DNA of 6,096 nucleotides from Nitrosomonadales bacterium (lineage in GTDB: Bacteria; Pseudomonadota; Gammaproteobacteria; Burkholderiales; Gallionellaceae), in NCBI GenBank assembly GCA_003235435.1, contig QJWF01000148.1, positions 1 to 6,096 of the forward strand, given 5' to 3'. Below, piece by piece: positions 1-5,609 of the stretch. A model generated the notes under the pieces. It searched no databases. It saw nothing but the letters and a program-made list of their open reading frames with translations, and had not been told where the DNA came from. Within the stretch, counting starts at the first letter, position 1; the number at the start of each line of letters is the position of its first letter. A program made the translations under genes and the position numbers.

Positions 1-37
1 TGACAGATAGCCAATTCCAACAAATTCGAATTTGACA

Positions 38-78
38 CAAAAATGTACAAGGGGTTGGATTTCATAAACAACCCCTTG
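38..78 (-). terminator. Intrinsic terminator of the tRNA-Val gene
   Basis: A perfect 10-bp inverted repeat (48-57 with 69-78, arm CAAGGGGTTG) encloses an 11-nt loop. Read on the minus strand, the hairpin starts 7 nt after the tRNA CCA end and is followed within a few bases by TTTTT (39-43). A GC-containing stem followed by a U run is the classic Rho-independent arrangement. Its position fits termination and 3' trimming of the single-tRNA transcript. Confidence 0.8.
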
Positions 79-84
79 CTTGTT

Positions 85-161
85 TGGTAGGCACGATTGG
101 ACTCGAACCAACGACCCCTTGGATGTCGACCAAGTGCTCTAACCAGCTGAGCTACGCGCCT
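85..161 (-). tRNA. tRNA-Val, anticodon GAC, with encoded CCA
   Basis: A full cloverleaf can be folded on the minus strand. The acceptor is AGGCGCG paired with CGTGCCT (one G-U pair), the D stem is GCTC/GAGC, the anticodon stem is CTTGG/CCAAG, and the T arm is GTTGG-TTCGAGT-CCAAT. The discriminator is A and CCA is encoded at 85-87. The 7-nt anticodon loop is TCGACAT, which puts GAC at positions 34-36 and predicts decoding of the valine codons GUC and GUU. One oddity is that position 33, almost always U in tRNAs, is C here. The remaining conserved positions look normal (T8, A9, TTCGA in the T loop). The gene stands alone downstream of dnaB with its own promoter and terminator. Confidence 0.93.
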
Positions 162-177
162 GTTATGAAGAGCGCGC

Positions 178-206
178 ATTGTATCCGAAACCCCGTTGCG
201 CTTCAA
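178..206 (-). promoter_or_regulatory. Sigma-70-type promoter for tRNA-Val
   Basis: On the minus strand TTGAAG (201-206) is followed, after exactly 17 nt, by TACAAT (178-183). Transcription would start near 171, about 10 nt before the mature tRNA end at 161. The stretch just after the -10 box is GCGCGC, a GC-rich discriminator of the kind seen at stable-RNA promoters under stringent control. That control is an inference from sequence only. The -35 box lies about 30 bases past the dnaB stop codon. Confidence 0.7.
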
Positions 207-236
207 ACAAATCTCGCGCGAAACCGTTGTTAGCGC

Positions 237-1628
237 TCAATAATTACCGGTTGCCAGATTATCGAAGCGCGTGTACTCGCCGCGGAACGCCAGTTCGACT
301 TTGCCGATCGGTCCGTTGCGCTGCTTGCCGATGATAATTTCTGCCTTGCCCTTGTCCGGAGAATCGCTGTTATAGACTTCGTCGCGGTAGATGAACAGGA
401 TCAGGTCGGCATCCTGCTCGATGGCGCCGGATTCGCGCAGATCGGACATCACCGGACGCTTGTTGGGGCGCTGCTCAAGGCCGCGGTTCAACTGCGACAA
501 CGCGATCACCGGCACATGTAGCTCCTTGGCGAGCGCCTTGAGCGAGCGGGAGATTTCCGAGATTTCGGTGGCGCGGTTCTCACTGGCCTTGCCCACGTTC
601 GAGCTCATCAGTTGCAGATAGTCCACCACGATCAGCCCAAGTCCGCTGCTCTGGCGATGCAAGCGGCGCGAACGCGCGCGCAGATCCATTGCAGACAACG
701 CGGCACTTTCATCGATGTGGATGGGCGCGTCGTGCAACCTTCCCAGCGCATGCGTCAGCCTTCCCCAATCATCGTCCTGCAAGCGTCCAGTACGCAGGTC
801 ATGCTGGTTGAGCTTGCCCACCGAGCCGAGCATGCGCAGCGCCAATTGGGTGGCGCCCATTTCCATGCTGAAGATCGCCACCGGAAGTTTGCTGTCCAAG
901 GCCACGTTCTCTGCAATGTTGATGGAGAAGGCAGTCTTTCCCATGCTCGGGCGGCCGGCCACGATGACCAGTTCACCCGGCTGCAGGCCCGATGTCATCC
1001 GGTCGATGTCGGTAAAACCAGTCGCGATTCCGGTGACATCGCTGGGATTGTCGCGCGCATACAGTGTCTCGATGCGTTCCACCACCTGGGTCAGCAGAGG
1101 CGGCATCGGCACGAAACCCTGCTTGCCGTGCGAGCCCGCCTCGGCGATCTCGAATACTTTGCTCTCTGCCTCGTCGAGCAATTGTGCTGCATCGCGCCCG
1201 GAAGGATTGTAGGCACTGCTGGCGATATCGGAACCGACTTCGACCAACTTGCGCATGATGGACCGCTCGCGCACGATCTCGCCATAACGGCGTATGTTGG
1301 CCGCCGACGGAACATTCTGGGCCAGTGTGCCCAGATAAGGCAGTCCACCCGCCTTTTCCAGTTCTCCGGCGATCTCCAGCGCCTCGGCCACGGTGATCAC
1401 GTCCACCGGCTTCGCCAACTCGCTCAGGCGCACGATCTGACGGAAGATCAGGCGATGCTCGTGACGGTAGAAATCCTCCTCGGTGATCAGGTCGGCGACC
1501 CTGTCCAGCGCGCTGGCCTCGAGCAACAGGCCGCCCAGCACAGACTGCTCCGCCTCGACGGAATGGGGAGGCAGTTTGATCTGGTCGATCTGCGTATCGG
1601 CGTTGGAAAGGATTTGCATGGAATTCAT
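237..1628 (-). CDS. dnaB: Replicative DNA helicase DnaB
   Basis: This encodes the hexameric ATP-driven helicase that unwinds DNA ahead of the replication fork and recruits primase. The 463 residues match the usual DnaB length. An N-terminal DnaB domain (about 18-120, starting PPHSVEAEQSVLGGLL) is followed by a linker and a RecA-like motor. The motor shows Walker A GRPSMGKT (225-232), SMEM with the likely catalytic Glu256, Walker B LIVVDYLQL (332-340, Asp336), ALSQLNRGLEQR (376-387, Gln379), the SDLRESGAIEQDAD motif (395-408) and KQRNGP (435-440) carrying the likely arginine finger. No intein is present. The start is uncertain between Met1 (1628) and Met4 (1619), since neither has a good Shine-Dalgarno site. 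The gene follows the rplI terminator by about 55 bases. A TAAAAT box (1654-1659) could serve a promoter, but no convincing -35 accompanies it. Confidence 0.97.
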   Translation of the reverse strand: MNSMQILSNADTQIDQIKLPPHSVEAEQSVLGGLLLEASALDRVADLITEEDFYRHEHRLIFRQIVRLSELAKPVDVITVAEALEIAGELEKAGGLPYLGTLAQNVPSAANIRRYGEIVRERSIMRKLVEVGSDIASSAYNPSGRDAAQLLDEAESKVFEIAEAGSHGKQGFVPMPPLLTQVVERIETLYARDNPSDVTGIATGFTDIDRMTSGLQPGELVIVAGRPSMGKTAFSINIAENVALDSKLPVAIFSMEMGATQLALRMLGSVGKLNQHDLRTGRLQDDDWGRLTHALGRLHDAPIHIDESAALSAMDLRARSRRLHRQSSGLGLIVVDYLQLMSSNVGKASENRATEISEISRSLKALAKELHVPVIALSQLNRGLEQRPNKRPVMSDLRESGAIEQDADLILFIYRDEVYNSDSPDKGKAEIIIGKQRNGPIGKVELAFRGEYTRFDNLATGNY

Positions 1629-1681
1629 TCGCCAGGATTATTATGCGTAAGGTATTTTACCCTGCTATCGGGCAAAAGCAT

Positions 1682-1712
1682 AAAAACAAAAAGGACTGTT
1701 GCCAGTCCTTTT
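1682..1712 (-). terminator. Intrinsic terminator of the rpsF-rpsR-rplI operon
   Basis: A perfect 10-bp stem (1689-1698 with 1703-1712, arm AAAAGGACTG) encloses a 4-nt loop. On the minus strand the hairpin is followed by TTTTT (overlapping the stem end), then G and TTTTT to 1682. It begins 25 bases after the rplI stop codon. The A-rich 5' arm could let it act in both directions, but no gene on the plus strand needs it. It separates the ribosomal protein genes from dnaB, so dnaB expression would need read-through or its own promoter. Confidence 0.88.
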
Positions 1713-1737
1713 AGTTACAGCCTTGAAGCAGAATGAA

Positions 1738-2187
1738 TTATTGTTCGCCAAGCACTGAAATGGTGATGTCGACAACCACATCGGTATGCAGCCCTACACC
1801 GACATGGTGATCGCCGATCTGCTTGAGGTGGCCTTCAGGCATGCGGATCTGCGATTTTTCAATGTCAAATCCTTGTGCTGCCAACGCGGTAACGATGTCG
1901 GCATTGGTGACAGAGCCGAACAATTTACCGTCCACACCGGCTTTTTGAACGATCTGCAAAGTAAGTCCTGCCAGCTTTTCTCCGATCGACTGCGCCTCGG
2001 CAAGCTTGGCCTTGTCGGCCGCCTCAAGCTCCGCACGGCGCACCTCGAACTCGGCCTTGTTAGCATCTGTCGCGCGTTTTGCCTTGCCTTGCGGAATCAG
2101 AAAATTACGCGCAAAGCCGTTCTTCACCTTGACTATATCGCCCAGTTGGCCGACGTTGGTCACCTTTTCCATCAATATAACCTGCAT
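1738..2187 (-). CDS. rplI: 50S ribosomal protein bL9
   Basis: bL9 sits at the base of the L1 stalk of the large subunit, with an N-terminal domain on 23S rRNA and a C-terminal domain reaching outward on a long helix. The 149 residues equal the usual length. The family signature is complete near the N-terminus: [18 protein letters not shown] (13-30) followed by IPQGKA (31-36). A charged, alanine-rich connecting helix (about 41-75) leads to the C-terminal domain. The start is secured by a strong Shine-Dalgarno site AAGGAGG (2194-2200), 6 nt before the ATG. That site overlaps the rpsR stop codon (2199-2201), so the two genes are probably translationally coupled. Last gene of the operon, followed by an intrinsic terminator. 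Confidence 0.97.
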   Translation of the reverse strand: MQVILMEKVTNVGQLGDIVKVKNGFARNFLIPQGKAKRATDANKAEFEVRRAELEAADKAKLAEAQSIGEKLAGLTLQIVQKAGVDGKLFGSVTNADIVTALAAQGFDIEKSQIRMPEGHLKQIGDHHVGVGLHTDVVVDITISVLGEQ

Positions 2188-2198
2188 GACCGGCCTCC

Positions 2199-2474
2199 TT
2201 AGTGCAAATCAGTGTAAGGCATCAATGCCAGGAAGCGCGCACGCTTCACAGCGGTGCTGAGTTGGCGCTGATAGCGTGTCTTGGTGCCGGTGATGCGTGC
2301 CGGGATCAGTTTGCCGTTTTCGGAAATGAAGTCCTTCAGGATGTTGATATCCTTGTAATCCACTTCTGCGATCTTCTCAACCGTGAAACGGCAGAACTTG
2401 CGCCGTTTGAACAGATTGTTGCGTGAAGAACGCTTGTTCTTGTCATCTTTCTTTTTGTCTGCTGTACGAGCCAT
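2199..2474 (-). CDS. rpsR: 30S ribosomal protein bS18
   Basis: bS18 binds the 30S platform as a heterodimer with bS6, the product of the first gene of this operon. The core from [10 protein letters not shown] (23-32) through [10 protein letters not shown] to [20 protein letters not shown] is typical. At 91 residues it is longer than the roughly 75-residue E. coli protein. The extra length is a hydrophilic N-terminal tail (about residues 2-20, rich in Lys, Arg and Asp), an extension I associate with betaproteobacterial bS18. The ATG is preceded by AAGGA (2481-2485) at a spacing of 6 nt. The gap to rpsF is only 78 bases, and only 11 bases separate it from rplI. Confidence 0.97.
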   Translation of the reverse strand: MARTADKKKDDKNKRSSRNNLFKRRKFCRFTVEKIAEVDYKDINILKDFISENGKLIPARITGTKTRYQRQLSTAVKRARFLALMPYTDLH

Positions 2475-2516
2475 GATGTTTCCTTATTCCAAGTATGTCG
2501 TTGATACGTAATCCGG

Positions 2517-2552
2517 TTGCCGGCTGCAACTGCAATCGGCAATCGGCAATCA
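2517..2552 (-). repeat. 7-bp tandem repeat and hairpin in the rpsF-rpsR spacer
   Basis: Plus-strand GCAATCG occurs twice in tandem (2532-2538, 2539-2545), followed by a one-mismatch third copy GCAATCA (2546-2552) that abuts the rpsF stop codon. The repeat also contributes CGGCAA (2537-2542), which pairs with TTGCCG (2517-2522) around a 14-nt loop, so the spacer can form a small hairpin in the mRNA. This is the position where priB lies in many proteobacteria. It could be a processing or stability element, or simply slippage debris. No function is established. Confidence 0.55.
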
Positions 2553-2945
2553 TCACGCCGCGGCTGCGCCTGCATCAGCCGGCGCTGCAACCTCGGGTGC
2601 GCTGTCAGTCGGCATGGAGCGGGATTTTTCTTCCTTCATCATCGCAGACGGTTCGGTGACTGCAGCTTTGGTCTTGACGGTAAGGTGGCGCAACACCGCA
2701 TCATTGAAGCGGAACGCGTGTTCCAGTTCGTCGAGCGTAGTCTGGTTGCATTCGATGTTCATCAGCACATAGTGTGCCTTGTGGATCTTTTGTATCGGGT
2801 AGGCCAACTGGCGGCGGCCCCAATCTTCCAGACGGTGGATATGGCCGCCGTTGCCGGTGACCAGCGTGCGATAACGCTCGACCATCGCGGGCACCTGCTC
2901 GCTCTGATCGGGATGCACGATAAACACGATTTCGTAATGTCGCAT
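2553..2945 (-). CDS. rpsF: 30S ribosomal protein bS6
   Basis: bS6 is a small alpha/beta protein of the 30S platform that pairs with bS18. The N-terminus [18 protein letters not shown] and the central [10 protein letters not shown] (42-51), followed by [12 protein letters not shown], are diagnostic. The 130 residues include an Ala/Pro-rich low-complexity tail (about 113-130, ending in AAAA) beyond the folded domain. Variable C-terminal tails are normal in this family, and in E. coli the tail is glutamylated by RimK, though this tail ends in alanines. Start support is strong: AAGGAG (2951-2956) lies 5 nt upstream of the ATG. First gene of the operon, with a near-consensus promoter about 105 bases upstream. 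Confidence 0.97.
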   Translation of the reverse strand: MRHYEIVFIVHPDQSEQVPAMVERYRTLVTGNGGHIHRLEDWGRRQLAYPIQKIHKAHYVLMNIECNQTTLDELEHAFRFNDAVLRHLTVKTKAAVTEPSAMMKEEKSRSMPTDSAPEVAAPADAGAAAA

Positions 2946-3044
2946 TGCTTCTCCTTGTGGTTAAAGCCCCCCGCTTGCGGTGCGGTGGAGCAAGGTAAGT
3001 GGACTGCCCTTTGGTTATGGTTGTACAGGCAACCTCACAAGGGC
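2946..3044 (-). promoter_or_regulatory. Structured 5' leader of the rpsF operon, candidate autoregulatory element
   Basis: The leader is about 95 nt from the predicted start near 3042 to the rpsF ATG. Two structures can be drawn. At the 5' end, GCCCTT (minus, 3044-3039) pairs with AAGGGC (3011-3006), and inside it GGTTG (3034-3030) pairs with CAACC (3023-3019) around CCTGTA. Next to the gene, TTG-CTCC (2993-2987) can pair with GGAG and CAA (2954-2951, 2947-2945), burying the Shine-Dalgarno site. Between these strands lies a CCG-rich stretch with the mini-hairpin CCG-CAAG-CGG (2980-2971). Leaders of rpsF operons in many bacteria bind the S6:S18 complex through a motif with a conserved CCG. Whether this is that motif is inference from hand folding. 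Confidence 0.4.
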
Positions 3045-3048
3045 GCGC

Positions 3049-3076
3049 ATTATAGCGAAATCTGCTTATAGGTCAA
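3049..3076 (-). promoter_or_regulatory. Promoter of the rpsF-rpsR-rplI operon
   Basis: On the minus strand TTGACC (3071-3076) is followed after 16 nt by a perfect TATAAT (3049-3054). Transcription would begin near 3042, and the discriminator GCGCGC is GC-rich, as is common for ribosomal operons. Both hexamers are at or near consensus, so this should be a strong sigma-70 promoter. It lies about 105 bases upstream of the rpsF start. Confidence 0.85.
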
Positions 3077-3532
3077 GGTATTTATTGCGAATTTTCGCCG
3101 GATTAAAACAAGGCGGCATTATGGTATGAATCAGCCAAAAACTGGCAGTGTTCACAAAAAACAATCATGTGCCCTATGGTATCTGAAGCTTGAGCAAGCA
3201 CTTTGATTCACTCGTTTGTCCCATGCTCAATCATCCTTGTCACCGCCCATACGATTAATTACGTATATAGATAAAAGTCGAGTATACGTGCAGCGATTTT
3301 CAAGCATTTCGATTATACATTCTTGAACTGTGAAATTGGACCCTAGAAAATGTCCATCACTCACACACCATAAAATAGCACTTCACAGCCTATTGCTTTC
3401 GACACATAGGAGAACTTCCCTTGTCGCCGTCCTAGAGTAAAAGGAGAAAACAAGCCCTTGTACAGGATTGAACATAAACCTGGCTTGGACGTCAGGTTCT
3501 TTAGTCACTGACCGGATTTTCAATCATCAGCA
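3077..3532. other. Gene-free spacer between the propeller gene and the rpsF promoter
   Basis: No open frame with a start site and plausible coding content is visible on either strand across about 455 bases. The stretch is AT-rich and holds several short inverted repeats: TTGAGCA/TGCTCAA (3190-3196 and 3224-3230), ACGTATA/TATACGT (3261-3267 and 3283-3289), and AACCTG/CAGGTT (3477-3482 and 3493-3498). A purine-rich AAAAGGAG on the plus strand (3439-3446) resembles a ribosome binding site but is followed only by a frame of about 16 codons. I recognise no RNA gene or mobile element. Confidence 0.6.
3477..3498 (-). terminator. Weak terminator-like hairpin after the propeller gene
   Basis: A 6-bp inverted repeat AACCTG/CAGGTT lies about 35 bases past the stop codon of the propeller gene. 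On the minus strand the second arm ends in TT and runs into TATGTT, only a poor U tract. It is the nearest terminator-like element to the gene end, but short and not convincing. A second weak candidate is ACAA-GGGC-TTGT followed by TTTTCTCCTTTT at 3461-3439. Confidence 0.25.
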
Positions 3533-5008
3533 TCATGGTTTGTTAGTCAGTGATGTATTGAATCCGGTAGCCCGTGTCATGAGCACGATAGGCAACAACT
3601 TGCTGGTACGACCGCTAACTGTCAACCGTTTCTCATCTACGTGGCTCGTAATGTCCTCATATGACTTCCCATTCCATTGCAGGACTCTTACGGCCGAAAG
3701 TGGTTCTTCAAAACTGATGCCGCCCATATATACAATGACATCAAAATATCCACTCGCACCAATCTCGCCAGAGAATGCAAAGTCAAAAGTAGCAAGTGGC
3801 CACCCCGGCTCGTACCCCGCAACCATAGCCGGCAAGCCGTTCCCAATTCGCAGTTTTACAGTACCTGCCTTCGTCACATTTCGCATCTTGAGTTTCGCCA
3901 CACCTCTAATATCCACCGAGCTATAGCGGCCCTTTTTGACCTTTGCAGCAAGATTCTTGGGGGCTCGCCAATCGAGATCAAGTGCATTTACAGCCTCTAG
4001 CACTTTGCCTGCCCCTTCGGGTGGTAATCTTTTGTCATCCAACGGTCTACCTAGGGACTGTAGTACCGCAGATTTCAGGGACGCATCGAAAGCAAGGCCC
4101 AAGCGCGCCTTCTTGAAGTCTGCAGCCAGACGTTCCTGCGCACCCTTCGGGAAATGGATTCCAACCGTTGGCCCCACTGACACGTGTAAGGTACGATAAA
4201 TCTCGCTCAGATAAGAAGGCATTTCACCAGGATTCCAATTTGCTGAGAAAGAACACCTGATACATCCCGGTGGTGGAGGGCAACTGGGTCCGATGAATGG
4301 GATTGGTAAGTCACCACGAGAGGGCCAACGTTGTGGCACGTCGAAACATATTATTTTCATGATTTCGAATCTGTCTTGCCACCGAAAGACTTCCCCTATG
4401 AGTTGCTCTTCCTGGTACTTGATCGTAACGATGTCATAGTTCTGTGAAGCAGGGCTTCCGGGAACCTCCGGTGGCAAGCGCGTCCCCGTGATGTAGACCC
4501 CCCCCGCGACGGCGAAGTGTACTGCCAGTCCTTCATCCCCTGTCGCCCAATGGTTGTTACTACCTAAATCGTCAAAACGCACCGCCCACTGTTGGACGCC
4601 GCTGGCATCGTATTTGATTGTCGCGTATGCATAGTCTTGTTGAAAGACTACGTTGACCCGTTGGCTCGGGCCAGTGACGTATACGTTGCCGCCCGAATCT
4701 AGTGCGACGTCACGGGCGTAATCATCGCCGCCAGGCGGGCCGTCATAGGTCACGGCCCACTGACGAACTCCTCCTGCGTTGTATTTGACCGTCAAGAAGT
4801 CGACGTTTAAATCCGTTGCCATCGATCCGGATATGTTCCCGACATTACCAGTTAGATAGACATATCCAGCAGCATCCAACGCCGGAGCGAATGGAACCGC
4901 AAAGGCATTCGCAGGACGATAGGTGGCAAGCCATTGCAGTTGAGCGTCGGTACTGTACTTAATAGTTGCGTATTCGGAGTAAGCCCCACTGTTGCACACC
5001 ACTGGCAC
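3533..5008 (-). CDS. C-terminal part of the frame-broken SBBP propeller protein
   Basis: The open frame spans 491 codons from a GTG at 5008 that lacks a ribosome binding site and lies inside the upstream frame, so it is probably not an independent gene. Residues 10-25 are the tail of a collapsed repeat (SEYATIKYSTDAQLQ). Three full repeats follow, starting at Trp26, Trp84 and Trp141, each with a core like DSGGNVYVTG and ending like YATIKYDASGVQQ. After about 205 the repeat pattern stops. A cysteine cluster follows (Cys243, Cys249 and Cys252, within CPPPPGCIRC), then a mixed charged region (270-360). A beta-rich end domain (about 365-475) contains VRVLQWNGKSYEDITSHVD (440-458). That phrase resembles a C-terminal beta-sandwich I know from other bacterial secreted proteins, with a pattern like W..dvT..vD. 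No membrane anchor or PEP-CTERM signal is seen. Function unknown, probably cell-surface or extracellular. Confidence 0.7.
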   Translation of the reverse strand: MPVVCNSGAYSEYATIKYSTDAQLQWLATYRPANAFAVPFAPALDAAGYVYLTGNVGNISGSMATDLNVDFLTVKYNAGGVRQWAVTYDGPPGGDDYARDVALDSGGNVYVTGPSQRVNVVFQQDYAYATIKYDASGVQQWAVRFDDLGSNNHWATGDEGLAVHFAVAGGVYITGTRLPPEVPGSPASQNYDIVTIKYQEEQLIGEVFRWQDRFEIMKIICFDVPQRWPSRGDLPIPFIGPSCPPPPGCIRCSFSANWNPGEMPSYLSEIYRTLHVSVGPTVGIHFPKGAQERLAADFKKARLGLAFDASLKSAVLQSLGRPLDDKRLPPEGAGKVLEAVNALDLDWRAPKNLAAKVKKGRYSSVDIRGVAKLKMRNVTKAGTVKLRIGNGLPAMVAGYEPGWPLATFDFAFSGEIGASGYFDVIVYMGGISFEEPLSAVRVLQWNGKSYEDITSHVDEKRLTVSGRTSKLLPIVLMTRATGFNTSLTNKP

Positions 5009-5609
5009 TGTATTTGATGGTCATGTAATCATAATCATTGGTGAAACCCTGCCAGACGCTTCCAGTGACATATACATTTCCCGCTGCATCCACACCCACG
5101 GCGACGGGTCGGTCGTGACCATTACCCGAACCGTTGAATCGTACAGCCCATTGCTGTAAGCCTGCAGCACTGTATTTGACGGTTGCATAATCAACATTGG
5201 TGCCGGAAAAACTCTCACCAGTGACGTACACGTTACCGACCGTGTCAACTACCAGTGCCTTTGGCCTGTTATCACCCGTAGGAGAGTGATAACGCGCTTC
5301 CCACAATTGGTTGCCAGCTGGATCATATTTTATTGTTGCGAAATCAAGATATGTGGCGGAATAGCTCGCTCCAGTGACGTACACGTTACCGGCCGAATCG
5401 ATCGCTATGGCTTCAGGTACATCATTAGAATTGTCTGGACCGTTATAGCGTTTGACCCATAGAAGTGTGCCCGCAGCGTCATACTTGATCGTTACAAAGT
5501 CAGAATTGCTTCCTGACCAACTGTATCCTGTTACATATGCATTGCCCGCCGAGTCAACGACAACGGCCTTGCCAGAGTCAGTAGCTCCCGCATCATAAAA
5601 TTTAACCCA
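4403..5609 (-). repeat. Array of SBBP-type propeller repeats
   Basis: Seven full repeats and one remnant, each counted from a conserved Trp: 5609-5460, 5459-5304, 5303-5151, 5150-4989, remnant 4988-4934, 4933-4760, 4759-4589 and 4588 to about 4403. The consensus is W-x-R-[YF]-x(10-15)-A-[IV]-[AV]-[VI]-D-x-[AG]-G-N-V-Y-V-T-G, then a variable loop and D-[YF]-x-T-[IV]-K-Y-x-x-x-G-x-Q-x. This fits the Pfam SBBP (seven-bladed beta-propeller) repeat style. At DNA level the sequence coding for YVTG is nearly identical between copies: a 20-bp plus-strand block CCAGTGACGTACACGTTACC occurs at 5218-5237 and 5371-5390, with diverged copies at 4671 and 5062. Such identity favours slippage and recombination. 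Confidence 0.85.

Noticed and set aside
201..236. Terminator directly after dnaB
   Set aside because: Only a 5-bp AACAA/TTGTT pairing with a long loop can be drawn, with no U tract, and the space is taken by the tRNA promoter.
612..1736. Long plus-strand open frame of 374 codons
   Set aside because: It lies antisense across dnaB, which is certain from its motifs. The translation is rich in His, Gln and Arg with no domain pattern, as expected from a GC-rich gene read backwards.
2517..3071. Plus-strand open frame of 184 codons over rpsF and its leader
   Set aside because: Antisense to rpsF, with no ribosome binding site and no recognisable protein features.
3439..3512. Small plus-strand gene after AAAAGGAG
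   Set aside because: The frame from TTG at 3458 is only about 16 codons, and the spacing is long. Nothing supports a peptide.
3468..3926. Plus-strand open frame of 152 codons
   Set aside because: It overlaps the C-terminal coding part of the propeller gene on the other strand and shows no signal, motif or start site of its own.
4934..5008. Independent start of the downstream frame at GTG 5008, or programmed frameshifting
   Set aside because: There is no ribosome binding site before GTG 5008, and the CAGTGGGGCTTAC context lacks a known slippery heptamer or following structure. A missing piece of the repeat explains the break more simply.
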